Assembly: GCA_036939355.1 (NCBI GenBank)
Contig: JALLAP010002454.1
Span: forward strand, 1 to 11,422
Reading direction: 5' to 3'
From: Thalassiosira profunda
Taxonomy: Eukaryota > Bacillariophyta > Thalassiosirophyceae > Thalassiosirales > Thalassiosiraceae
DNA length: 11,422 nucleotides
Shown: positions 1 through 7,908 of the stretch, one piece after another
How positions within the stretch are numbered: position 1 is the stretch's first letter
How the letters are laid out: each line of letters starts with the position of its first letter
Made by a program: the position numbers and the translations under genes
Notes under the pieces: model-generated
The model's database searches: none
Told to the model about the DNA's origin: nothing
The model's input: only the letters and a program-made list of their open reading frames with translations

Positions 1-120
1 TCTTCAGGGGCACCGATCCCTGCCCGATATCCACATGCACCTACGTGACATTTGGCGGTTGCAAATGAGGATACCGACGTCGGAAGGGCGAGTAGGAAGT
101 TGAGGCATAGAAGATAGAAC

Positions 121-449
121 ATGTTTGCCATCGTTGCTGGTGATCTTCGCCGCCGCGTGAGTATTATTTGTTGCGTCATGATGCTTGCTGCGTTCCTCGC
201 GCCCCGGGCCCGCGCCCTGTTCAGCGTAGCCAACCCGCTCGCGCGCACCCTTCAGCGTATCTGAGCAGCGACTGCGGCGCCGAGGGTCGGCGGCATACCA
301 ATAGCTGCGACAAGGTCACCCTCGGGTACTACGGGGCGGCGGTTCCTCCCGCCGAAGGATCGATTGTGGACGATGACGTCGCTCGCTCGAGCTCGCTCGC
401 CTTCAAATTCTTCGCTCAACCGCTCAACACGCAACGCGAGGAAAGGTGA
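121..449 (+). CDS. Possible two-exon small hypothetical gene
   Basis: I do not recognise this product. A reading starting at ATG 121 runs 12 codons (MFAIVAGDLRRR) to a GTGAGT donor at 157. An acceptor ending CTGTTCAG at 224 would join it in phase 0 to an open frame 225-449 that stops at TGA 447-449. The product would be about 86 aa. The 68-nt intron matches the size of better-supported introns in the window. The C-terminal part (VTLGYYGAAVPPAEG onward to FKFFAQPLNTQ) reads like protein but has no domain I can name. Unspliced, the frame from ATG 121 ends after 47 codons. The region could equally be non-coding, or belong to a gene on the other strand. Confidence 0.25.
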
Positions 450-467
450 TCTTCGCACGCGAAGATC
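448..467. repeat. Small perfect hairpin
   Basis: GATCTTCG at 448-455 is followed after four bases by its exact reverse complement at 460-467. It touches the stop codon of the doubtful gene 121-449. It could form a short stem-loop in RNA, but a stem of this length may be chance. No other structure or gene is evident in the interval 450-687, which would also hold the 3' UTR of the minus-strand gene. Confidence 0.3.
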
Positions 468-687
468 CGACAAGCAAGAGGCACGCACGGTGCTGGGAGG
501 GGGCACAGCGGACAGAGACTGCAGGCCATTTGCAAACTCGTCCTTCAGTTACATTCTAAACTCTTCACACAAATGGGAGCTCCGCCTATCTTCCGCAGTG
601 CCACAACTCTTTCTACCTCTTTCTCCCGCAGCTCCAAAAACCCTGCCATAGATCCTTCGCTTGGGCACCTCCTGCATATAGCAGTGC

Positions 688-1452
688 TCAGCACTCGTTC
701 ACTTTCTGCCTCGCTGCGTGCACCAAATCCCTCTCTTCCGAAGACAGTCCCCAAACCGGCTGTGCGTCGTTTCCAGAGCAAATGTTAGGATAGAAACATA
801 GATTTGGCGGCAAATCAGAGCCAGATCACAACGCACCTCTCCCTCCACCTCCAAACGGTTGAGGCAGCTCATCACATCTTCGCTCGTCATGATCTTCTTG
901 ATCTTCGAACTGATCTCCAACGATTTCCCAGTGACGCCACTTTCTGAGCCTTCTTTTGCCTCCTCCAACTCGGCATCCATTTTGCTGATTTCAGTCATCA
1001 CCAGAGTGAGATTCTCCACATCAGCGGCCAGGGCCAACATTTCGGGCCGATGCTCTGTTTCCAGCTTGGACACACGAGCGCCCCCCGATCCATAGAATCC
1101 CCCCTGTCCCTCGCTTGCTTGGCCTGCATGTTATAACGTTGTGGAAATGAGAGACGAGCACATTGCAAACACGAGATGTATCTTCACACAAATCTCACCC
1201 CCGGAGTACTGTCGCGACAATTGAGAGACCAAGTTGCGCATGTGAGATATGAGCGGTGTCAATTGCAATGCACGCCAACAATTGCAAATATTCACTCACC
1301 GTAATGCTCTCGCCATAATCGGATGAGAACGCCCTCGACGACACGCTCACATTCAACGCCGGGACGGCAGTCCGGGCAGGCCCAGCCACACTAGCCCGGA
1401 CGACCGCCGAGGTCGTCGCGCGCGCAACAGAGGGCGCGATGCGGTTCCACAT
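688..1452 (-). CDS. Mitochondrially targeted small coiled-coil protein, three exons
   Basis: Exons on the minus strand are 1452-1300 (51 codons, ATG at 1452-1450), 1103-837 (89 codons) and 759-688 (23 codons plus TGA), giving 163 aa. The first intron (1299-1104) has a GTGAGT donor and a GACAG acceptor. The second (836-760) has GTGCGT and CGCACAG. Both are phase 0. The N-terminus (MWNRIAPSVARATTSAVVRA...) has Arg, Ser, Ala and Thr but no acid. It ends in a typical presequence site, SSRAFSSDYGES, so matrix targeting is likely. The mature part starts GGFYGSGGARVSKLE and is rich in heptad-like Glu/Lys/Leu up to about residue 140, suggesting a coiled coil. It ends PVWGLSSEERDLVHAARQKVNEC. I cannot name the family. 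The first acceptor was chosen because it keeps the frame; the stronger-looking ACATGCAG at 1124 would not. The gene is divergent from the PPR gene, and the two may share the region 1453-1744. Confidence 0.6.
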
Positions 1453-1744
1453 GTTCACTTATTCGCCCTGGCTTTTGACGGGCTCGTCACCTTCGAGTTG
1501 AGGTGCACTGACTCGGTGAAATGAGGAGCGTTTTGCTTTTTGCTTGTTCTGACGCCACCAGGAATATCGGGAAAGATACACCGGAGATGCGGGAAGGTTC
1601 TCCTCTCCTCTTGTTGATTCTCGAGAATGGCCCCTCACCCGTGGCCATTCATTTTCCCACACTACTTCCGCGCCGCCCGCCCCGCCCCGCGGCCCAGCCT
1701 AGCCCCGCCGCCGCGTCCTGCCGCAAAGACGCCCACCTACAAAT
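1453..1744. promoter_or_regulatory. Divergent intergenic region with GC-box-like tract
   Basis: The 292 bp between the start of the minus-strand mitochondrial protein gene and the PPR start contain a GC-rich stretch at about 1669-1712 with repeated CCCGCC/CCGCCCC. That composition would fit GC-box promoter elements serving one or both genes. No TATA box stands out. An ATG at 1627 opens another frame overlapping the PPR start. It has no recognisable product and is at most an upstream ORF. Confidence 0.35.
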
Positions 1745-2263
1745 ATGAAGGATACTCACCGAAAGAAGCGGCGCAAGCGATCCCGGAGTCAGGGGGAGCG
1801 GGACGACCGCGATGGTGGCCGCACTCGGGAGCCATCGTCGGCGGAGCCCCCATCGGTGCATCAGAAGCAGACGCAGCAAACCCAGATGGAAAGACAGCGC
1901 CGGCACCAAGAGGCGCTCGCCCTCTCGCAGCAGCTCCGCCAGCTGTCGTCGAGGAAGCTTCTGAAGGAGTGCCTCGACCTTTATCGCTCTCCTTCCAACG
2001 ATAACATTCGCGATGCCCACCATGGCAGTATCGTGGTGGACTGCTGCGCGAGGTGTGGCGATGTGAAGGAGGCGGAGAGGACAGTTCATTCAATGCTGTC
2101 GAAGGGTAAAAAGGCGGGGATGAATGAGGATGTGGTGCCGTATTTTTGGGAGCAGCACAAGCGATTCTCTTACAAATCAGTGCCGATCCAGGCGTGGACG
2201 GCGCTTCTAAAGGGATATGTGCATGCGGGGATGATGGCAAAGGCGGACTCGCTGTTCCAATAT
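1745..2263 (+). CDS. PPR protein, 5' part, cut by transposon
   Basis: Translation from ATG 1745 begins MKDTHRKKRRKRSRSQGERD, a strongly basic N-terminus, followed by a Gln-rich helical stretch. Two helix-turn-helix repeats of pentatricopeptide type follow. One is near residues 79-118 (DAHHGSIVVDCCARCGDVKEAERTVHSML). The other begins near residue 146 (QAWTALLKGYVHAGMMAKADSLF). PPR proteins bind RNA and usually act on organelle transcripts; that role is family knowledge, not shown here. The host frame ends at Tyr 173 (codon 2261-2263). The next two codons, CCA TAG, belong to the transposon terminal repeat and stop translation at 2269. The frame resumes at 11034-11422. The gene is broken in this haplotype unless the element excises. 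Its 3' end lies outside the window. Confidence 0.85.
2260..2263. repeat. Left target-site duplication ATAT
   Basis: ATAT directly precedes the terminal inverted repeat and recurs at 11034-11037 directly after the other end. Because the motif is palindromic, a 2-bp duplication (AT or TA) with a slightly longer inverted repeat cannot be excluded. All these readings restore the same host sequence. Confidence 0.75.
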
Positions 2264-2273
2264 CCATAGTGAG
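2264..2273 (+). repeat. Left terminal inverted repeat
   Basis: CCATAGTGAG is the exact reverse complement of 11024-11033. Counting the flanking ATAT, the mirrored match is 14 bp. It provides the in-frame TAG at 2267-2269 that ends the PPR reading. With the following T it also makes a consensus splice donor, GTGAGT, at 2269-2274. Confidence 0.85.
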
Positions 2274-2617
2274 TTTTTGTTGGGGCTCCTGCAGAATGAT
2301 GCAATCAACGTTGCATCATTTCGACGAAGCGGCGTAAAGTGCAACCCATGCGATGATCTGGCCCTGCCAGGCCCAGAGGGGGGTCCTCTTGAGAGGCCAC
2401 GAAAAAAATTTGCTCCAGCTCGTTCACGGCGGCTCAGAGGGGCGGTTTTGATGTTCAGCGATATTTGGCGAACGTAGGAATAGTATAGTATCAATTTTGA
2501 CCCTCAATTGCCGACGCGTGTCCCCTCTTCTCATTCTATCGACCTCGATCAACACGGACCGGTGCGCAATATGAACATGAACGTCGTCGTCCTTCTCTGT
2601 CGGGCGGCGGCGCCGTC
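2274..2617. promoter_or_regulatory. Left subterminal region and presumed transposase promoter
   Basis: This stretch has no convincing gene. It holds the left palindrome at 2295-2320, a GC-rich part around 2356-2395, a run of seven A at 2402-2408, and AT-rich sequence around 2476-2500 (AATAGTATAGTATCAA) that could include core promoter signals. ATGs at 2571 and 2577 open a frame that runs to 2882 and overlaps both candidate transposase starts. Its product is a Leu/Ala/Arg-rich shadow, and if transcribed it would act as an upstream ORF. Confidence 0.35.
2295..2320. repeat. Left subterminal palindrome
   Basis: Arms AATGATGCAA (2295-2304) and TTGCATCATT (2311-2320) are exact reverse complements around the spacer TCAACG. 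The centre is about 44 bp from the left end. The same arms recur four times near the right end, so this is a shared element-specific motif. A likely role is a binding site for the transposase or another dimeric protein (inference). Confidence 0.85.
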
Positions 2618-5600
2618 ATGGGCTGCCCCTGCAGTCAACAGCAGTGTTTCGGGAGCAGTCAAAGCGTTGAGCCATCGCCTTCACTCAACGGCGCCGCTCG
2701 TCGACCCAACCCGCTCGTTGAACTGGTTGCCATTGTTGGGCCCAGTTCGCTCTTGCCGTCGTTTGCAACTATGTCCAATCGACCTGCTCGCCGCCTTGCT
2801 GCCAGGCAGAAGCGCAGCTATGCCGAAACCGGCACAGACGACGAGGAGGAGGAGGAGGAGGAGGAGAGCGAGGAGGAGGTGATCGGACCGCTCGAGGAGG
2901 AGGAGGAGGAGGAGGAGGACGAGGACGAGGACGAGGAGCTGCAGCAGGACGACGACGACGACGACGACGACGAGGAGGAGGAGAACGTCTATCATGACGC
3001 GTCCGATGGATCGGAAGACGGCGGAGGTCGAGCAACTCAAGGCGCAGCTCGTCGTGGTCGTGGTGCGGCAGCTGATCGTGGCGGCCGTCGCGGTGGGAGT
3101 GGAGGCAACGACGGTGAGGAGGACGACGAGGACGAAGTGGACGACGACGACGGCTCTCTGTTCTACTTTGATGCCAATGAGGACGTCGAGGATGACGAGG
3201 ACGATGCCAATGAGTCGGTTGGTACTCTTCCAATGGAAGAAGATGAAGAAGGCGAAGAACAGTGGGAATACGGAGATGAGGAAGAACTCAACTCGGACAA
3301 AGAGAAGAGGCATTGGAGAGGCATGCAATGGGTTGACGATCTAAAGCGCTTCGTGTACGATGACCACGAGGGTCGCCGTGGTGATCTCAAGGACGTGCCG
3401 GATGTTACCGATTGGAGGAAAGTGCACCCTCGAAACATGAAAGAAATCCGTCTTTCCTTTAATGGTGCACGAGAGGGAGCGATGGCATTGCTTGCGGCGG
3501 AAGTCAAGGCCTTCAAAGACAGGCTCGACGAGCTGGGGATAGATCAGACATCTGATGGGCTGTTCGACTACTTTTTTGGAGAAGAGAGCCGCTTTGCCAC
3601 GGCCGTTAAGAGGGAGTTGGACCTCTCAAATGAGGACTTCTACCGGTTTCTCGCCACATTCTACTTTGCGGCTGAATTCCGGGTGCCCCCAAAGCGCCTT
3701 CAAGAGCACGGAAGGGTCAACTTTAAAGGTTTCATGAAGTCAGATAAGTTGAACGCCATCTGGAAGAAAATCGGAGTTGCCGGGAAGGACGGGGCGCAGT
3801 CGAAGCTCTGGGAGGTGGTGGAGACTGCAATCAACGAAACATGCCGGGAGCTATTCCTGCAGGGGAAAGGGCGAGTGCCCAACCTCAAGATTGCGTGGGA
3901 CGACGACAAGGTCCACTTCCAGTTCAGCACGGCAGCTGTAAGAAAGGACAAGGACAACCTTTGTGGACTGAAGGCGTGCCAGCACGTGATGAGCAATTGT
4001 AGGGGTGTGACAATCGACACAGCAGTCGCCCCGGCGTCTGGCTTTCCTCTGTCCTTCTCTGCACTGCGGCAAGGAGAAGACCACACGTCGAACTACCAGC
4101 GAATGTTCAGGTTTATGTTCTCCCACCTGTTCTCTCGCGAGGGTTGCATTAGAACGGCGCTCCACGGGGTACAGTTTTGCTCCGATCGCGGATACTGGAC
4201 GGCTGCGCTCATCCTCCTCATCCTCTCGTACGGAGGCACAGTCTTTGGGACTATCAAGCGATCGTACTGGTGCCCTCTGACCTACGACCAACAACTGAAA
4301 CGAAACGATAAGAGAGAGAAGATCGACAAGAAGTATGGCCGCAGCGCAATACTGGCCTTTTCACGGTGGGGCGATGGCCTGTTGAAGGTGATCGGGTATC
4401 GCAGCGGTACCGGTGCTGTATCTCTGGCGATGACCAGCGACTGTGAAGATGACGAGCCTCAACAGTACGACTTCTGCATCAAGAACAATGGCGAGGCCAA
4501 GTGGTACAAGTCGAACCTGTCGCAGAAGGAGCGTGATTTGAAGGCGTTCCACGAAATGGTGCTCAGGGACGACGGGATCCGGAAGGACATCCTCCACCAC
4601 CTATTCCTCCTGACATGCAATACCGTGATGATGCTGACGTGCCACGATCTCTGCCAAGCGTGGTTCCTCCTCCGCATGTTTTCCTTCACATCGTCTTCGG
4701 CAGAGAATACTCTTCGCCACGCGGCACCATTCATTTCAACGGATAGCGATGAACACGCTTCTTTTGCGAATGTCCTCGACTTTGCTGGCCTTGGCAAACA
4801 TTTGAGTGAACCAGATCTCAACGAGAGCGACAGCAGCACAGATGGGGCGGGCGGCGCGCCAATCGATAGCGGACTAGTGCATTCGATGGTCAATTCGATG
4901 CGAGCGGCGTCCTCTCGAACCAGGGCATCGGTCGAGGAATGTGCCCGGAATGCAGCACGAATTGAGAACGAGCTTGACGGGATGGGTTCGTCGAAGTTGG
5001 AGGCGCTGTTGACAAAGCTTGGTTTCTTGTGCCCAACTATCGCAAACATGACAGATGACACAAGGAGGAAGAAGCTGAAAAAGTGGATCAAGTCCATCCG
5101 GGATTGCGCCGACGGCCTTCCCGACTCTGAGTCCGACGAGTCGAGCGTGGACTCGTCTGAATCAACGGCGCCACCTGTCATCGAGTACAATTTCCCGTAC
5201 AATATCTTGAGCGCCAAAGAAAACGAGGAGTTGCTTAGGAGCCGTGTTGGCGGAGACGCTATCAGCAATGGCACCGTACCCGGGCCCGTCAACAAGCCAA
5301 CGAAGAATGCCCAGCGGGTAGCAGCAATGCACTTTCTTGACAACGATCGTGACTTTGTGTCTCCTGCTTCCTCGACTGACATGGGCTCTGGCAATAGCGA
5401 TCTACGGGCTGCCATTGTAAAAGGAGCTGTTGGAAAGGCGTTCCTCAAGCCTTTGGAGAAGCAGGAGAAGGCAGAATCGAGGCTTGGGCATCAGAACGAG
5501 CCGCTCTACATCCAGCAATACCTCGATGATAGCAGAGAGGGTCGTGTGCCCGGTATTGAGCTCGTTGGCATTACCCGGTGTGGCATGGCGATGCAGAAGG

Positions 5601-7246
5601 AACGGCCTTACGTCCGGGACTCTGCCGACGCGATGGCATTTGAAGAGAAGGACGTTGAGTCGCTGCCGAGTGACGACGAAGGCTCCGAAGACGACGCGTC
5701 GGATGCTTTCGATCGAATCAAAAGTCACATGGTCGAGTGCAAGTGCAGATCAGGAGCGGGGTACAACGGATCCTTCGCGAAGGCTCTGCGAATTCAGAAA
5801 AAGGTGGCCGAGCTGGGGCTGAATGCGAAGCCAACGGATCTCATTGAAGGCAAGGCTGTCTACGTGCGCGTGTCCTCTTCCCAACGGACTCTGCTGCGTG
5901 AGCTGGTTCCTAAAGCCAGCGAGCTGATCCAGGCCATGCATCATGCGTTCACATACGGCCGGGACACAACCACTTTACTCGTCGGGAGTCCTGAGGGAAA
6001 AGTCCTGTATGGCATTGTGATTACCTTCGAAGCCGAGCTCCTGAAAGACTACGGTGTGGCGCTCGACTACCTGTACAGCAATGGCTTGAATCTATTCTGG
6101 CAGGACGACATCGATGCTTTGCCGCTTGATCACATCGAATCTATTCTCATGAGCGATCCCAAGTTGAAGAAGAAGTACCAGCTGGACGATTTTATGACCG
6201 CTCTCTTGGTCTGGCGCGCGACGATTCCCGGGAAAGATCACAGCCCCAAGTTTCCCATTCCTTTCTGCGATATGCTTCTGCCAATCGAACATGCTACTTG
6301 GAATGTCTTGAAGGGCGGTTCAGACACTGTGACGAGATTTACCTGGAACTGTCTCCCGGTGCTTCCGATCAAAATGATTCAGTGTGCCGTCGTTGCTCGG
6401 TACTTCCAGTGCCTTGCTGTTGTATTCCATCGATCGAGGCAGCATGTTACTGGAAGCAAATCGCCTGATGTCCTTGTCGACACGCTTCGAAGTGTGCGTG
6501 AACGAAACAACCAGCGAATTGCTTTCCACGACACGCTGAAGTATGTCGCCAATCGTCTCCTCGAAAAGGCTGAAAAGCACAGAAAGACTACTGGGCCCAA
6601 GCGTACGACGAGCCCAGTCAAATGGGCAAAAAAGGCTGCTGCTCGATTCCACGTCAACAACCGAAAGAGGCGATTCGAGCGAGATCACTCTGTTCTTGGA
6701 GGAGTCGGAATGACTGGAGTTACTCCATTTGGTCGAGGAAAGGTGAAGGCATCGGTGGCGGAACACGAAAACTACCCGGCTTTTATGGATCGCAACAATA
6801 ACTGCACCGGATGTGCCGCTCGCCTCTATGCTCCGAAGAAGGACAAGAGCGGCGAGTTCACGAAAGACACGCGTAATTGCGACCTTTGCAAAACGCGTGG
6901 GGTGAACTGGTTCTGCTATGGTTGCAAGCGGGCCCTCTGTTTTGACCTGGACCGTAGCGCGGATTTGATGAAGCTTATGAAAGATGACGACGAAAGGAAA
7001 AGGATCCAACGTGACTTCCCTGCGCTTGCCGCTCTTGGCAGAGGAGATGCGCCTGCATTTTATTGTGACATCGGGGAGATCGGGGGGAAGCCTATCTTCG
7101 TTGGCAGGAGTTGCTGGCATCTTGCACACCCGCAACACCTCAACGGTGGTGGCAACCCAGACTCTGCGGACGATCCAGATGGGCAACTATCGATGATAGC
7201 TGCTTCCTCGGTATCAAGCCCGCCTCGCAGCCGACCCCGTCTATAG
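2618..7246 (+). CDS. piggyBac-type transposase with YqaJ-like nuclease domain
   Basis: A single open frame of 1,542 codons from ATG 2618. An in-frame ATG at 2771 (MSNRPARRLAARQKR, A at -3, basic) is at least as likely a start and gives 1,491 aa. Residues below use the 2618 start. Residues ~75-230 are extremely acidic. A piggyBac DDE_Tnp_1_7 core follows: the entry motif (LFDYFF, near 315), Asp428-430 (KIAWDDDKVHF), Asp523 (FCSDRGYW, then GTIKR) and Asp608 (MTSDCEDDE). A YqaJ/lambda-exonuclease-like PD-(D/E)XK domain covers about 950-1160: GHQNEP (Glu961), DSADAM (Asp1004), VECKC (Glu1040, Lys1042). The piggyBac KGG-D motif comes only after it (KGGSD, 1232-1236). A basic stretch, ~1302-1350, leads to the zinc-binding end: C1396/C1399, C1421/C1424, C1433/C1436/C1441, C1499/H1501/H1504. 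It should cut and join DNA in the nucleus, and all expected acidic residues appear present. Homology is by eye. There is no intron or internal stop, so it may be active. Confidence 0.88.
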   Translation: MGCPCSQQQCFGSSQSVEPSPSLNGAARRPNPLVELVAIVGPSSLLPSFATMSNRPARRLAARQKRSYAETGTDDEEEEEEEESEEEVIGPLEEEEEEEEDEDEDEELQQDDDDDDDDEEEENVYHDASDGSEDGGGRATQGAARRGRGAAADRGGRRGGSGGNDGEEDDEDEVDDDDGSLFYFDANEDVEDDEDDANESVGTLPMEEDEEGEEQWEYGDEEELNSDKEKRHWRGMQWVDDLKRFVYDDHEGRRGDLKDVPDVTDWRKVHPRNMKEIRLSFNGAREGAMALLAAEVKAFKDRLDELGIDQTSDGLFDYFFGEESRFATAVKRELDLSNEDFYRFLATFYFAAEFRVPPKRLQEHGRVNFKGFMKSDKLNAIWKKIGVAGKDGAQSKLWEVVETAINETCRELFLQGKGRVPNLKIAWDDDKVHFQFSTAAVRKDKDNLCGLKACQHVMSNCRGVTIDTAVAPASGFPLSFSALRQGEDHTSNYQRMFRFMFSHLFSREGCIRTALHGVQFCSDRGYWTAALILLILSYGGTVFGTIKRSYWCPLTYDQQLKRNDKREKIDKKYGRSAILAFSRWGDGLLKVIGYRSGTGAVSLAMTSDCEDDEPQQYDFCIKNNGEAKWYKSNLSQKERDLKAFHEMVLRDDGIRKDILHHLFLLTCNTVMMLTCHDLCQAWFLLRMFSFTSSSAENTLRHAAPFISTDSDEHASFANVLDFAGLGKHLSEPDLNESDSSTDGAGGAPIDSGLVHSMVNSMRAASSRTRASVEECARNAARIENELDGMGSSKLEALLTKLGFLCPTIANMTDDTRRKKLKKWIKSIRDCADGLPDSESDESSVDSSESTAPPVIEYNFPYNILSAKENEELLRSRVGGDAISNGTVPGPVNKPTKNAQRVAAMHFLDNDRDFVSPASSTDMGSGNSDLRAAIVKGAVGKAFLKPLEKQEKAESRLGHQNEPLYIQQYLDDSREGRVPGIELVGITRCGMAMQKERPYVRDSADAMAFEEKDVESLPSDDEGSEDDASDAFDRIKSHMVECKCRSGAGYNGSFAKALRIQKKVAELGLNAKPTDLIEGKAVYVRVSSSQRTLLRELVPKASELIQAMHHAFTYGRDTTTLLVGSPEGKVLYGIVITFEAELLKDYGVALDYLYSNGLNLFWQDDIDALPLDHIESILMSDPKLKKKYQLDDFMTALLVWRATIPGKDHSPKFPIPFCDMLLPIEHATWNVLKGGSDTVTRFTWNCLPVLPIKMIQCAVVARYFQCLAVVFHRSRQHVTGSKSPDVLVDTLRSVRERNNQRIAFHDTLKYVANRLLEKAEKHRKTTGPKRTTSPVKWAKKAAARFHVNNRKRRFERDHSVLGGVGMTGVTPFGRGKVKASVAEHENYPAFMDRNNNCTGCAARLYAPKKDKSGEFTKDTRNCDLCKTRGVNWFCYGCKRALCFDLDRSADLMKLMKDDDERKRIQRDFPALAALGRGDAPAFYCDIGEIGGKPIFVGRSCWHLAHPQHLNGGGNPDSADDPDGQLSMIAASSVSSPPRSRPRL
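2838..2985 (+). repeat. GAG/GAC triplet repeat encoding acidic tract
   Basis: Near-pure GAG and GAC codons encode runs of Glu and Asp in the transposase N-terminus, broken by a short EEVIGPLEE segment and LQQ. Triplet slippage probably lengthened it. On the opposite strand it gives poly-Leu or poly-Arg frames that are not genes. Acidic tails of this kind often bind histones or mimic DNA, but nothing here proves that. Confidence 0.85.
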
Positions 7247-7248
7247 CA

Positions 7249-7664
7249 CCGGGCGCGGCGTTGGACTTCCGGGGCGCCGGGACGAACGACTTGGCGTTAT
7301 TACCGGGCGAGGTGGCCTTGCCGGCGCGGCGTTGGACTTCCGGGGCGCCGGAACGAACGACTTGGCGTTATTACCGGGCGAGGTGGCCTTGCCGGGCGCG
7401 GCGTTGGACTTCCGGGGCGCCGGAACGAACGACTTGGCGTTATTAGCCGACGCCGTTATTAGCACCGGGCGCGGCGTTGGACTTCCGGGGCGCCGGAACG
7501 AACGACTTGGCGTTCCCGGGCGAGGTGGCCTTGCCGGGCGCGGCGTTGGAGGACTTCCGGGGCTCCGGGACGAACGACTTGGCGTTCCTGGGCGAGGTGG
7601 CCTTGCCGGGCGCGGCGTTGGAGGACTTCCGGGGCTCCGGGACGAACGACTTGGCGTTGCCGGC
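7249..7664. repeat. Minisatellite, six ~72-bp units
   Basis: Six tandem units can be followed by the word GCGGCGTTGG, starting at 7255, 7326, 7398, 7471, 7540 and 7612, with spacings of 71, 72, 73, 69 and 72 bp. Each unit also holds a GACTTCCGGGG word, ACGAACGACTTGGCGTT and most of GGCGAGGTGGCCTTGCCG. Units 5 and 6 share an extra GAG after GTTGGA and CTCC in place of CGCC, so the array falls into an older-type (1-4) and a younger-type (5-6) part. It begins three bases past the transposase stop and lies in the gap before the BRCT gene. Both strands have long open frames, but the uneven period shifts the frame between units, which argues against coding. Confidence 0.9.
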
Positions 7665-7908
7665 GCTTCTATTACATGCACAGCAATACTTATCGTAAAC
7701 AGTATTAAGTTGCACGCTGGTGAAATGCGCCCTCGATGCGCTTGTCCTACTGCCACGTCATAGCCTGCAATTGAAGGGACATCATAACATGTGCAACGCT
7801 TCGCTGGGTATTTAGTTGATGGAATTGGTATCTAGTATTGGCGCCTCAAATTTCGTTAGATGAAGCGCGCCAATTGCTGTTGTGGCCCCGCGAAACAGAG
7901 AGTGCAAG
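7665..7908. promoter_or_regulatory. Leader/promoter region of the BRCT gene with two short uORFs
   Basis: This AT-richer stretch separates the minisatellite from the BRCT gene. It contains an uORF at 7819-7863 (MELVSSIGASNFVR) whose stop overlaps the start of a second uORF at 7860-7934 (24 codons) through ATGA. The second passes over the first BRCT-frame ATG at 7909 and ends 13 bases before the next one at 7948. No clear TATA box is visible. If the transcript starts upstream of 7819, these uORFs would dampen translation (inference). Confidence 0.35.

Noticed and set aside
573..788. Plus-strand 71-codon frame beginning MGAPPIFRSATTLSTSFSRSS that resembles a mitochondrial presequence.
   Set aside because: It runs antisense across the last exon and intron of the better-supported minus-strand gene and has no domain.
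1627..2004. Plus-strand frame MAPHPWPFIFPHYFRAARPAPRPS.
   Set aside because: Pro/Ala-rich by GC bias, overlapping the PPR coding frame; at most an upstream ORF.
2618..2770. N-terminus MGCPCSQQQC of the longest transposase frame looks like a myristoylation and palmitoylation signal.
   Set aside because: A nuclear transposase would not be membrane-anchored. ATG 2771 in the same frame has a good context and begins with a basic stretch, so the upstream segment may be untranslated.
2681..3328. Minus-strand frames of 154 and 215 codons rich in Leu/Val or Arg/Pro across the acidic tract.
   Set aside because: They are antisense shadows of GAG/GAC repeats and have no domain.
4459..5448. Minus-strand frame of 329 codons within the transposase.
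   Set aside because: No recognisable motif, and it lies antisense to a well-supported coding region.
6320..7186. Minus-strand frame of 288 codons over the transposase C-terminus.
   Set aside because: Antisense to the zinc-binding region; no protein family features.
7241..7763. Long open frames on both strands of the minisatellite.
   Set aside because: Unit lengths of 69, 71, 72 and 73 bp shift the frame, so neither strand keeps a repeated peptide throughout.
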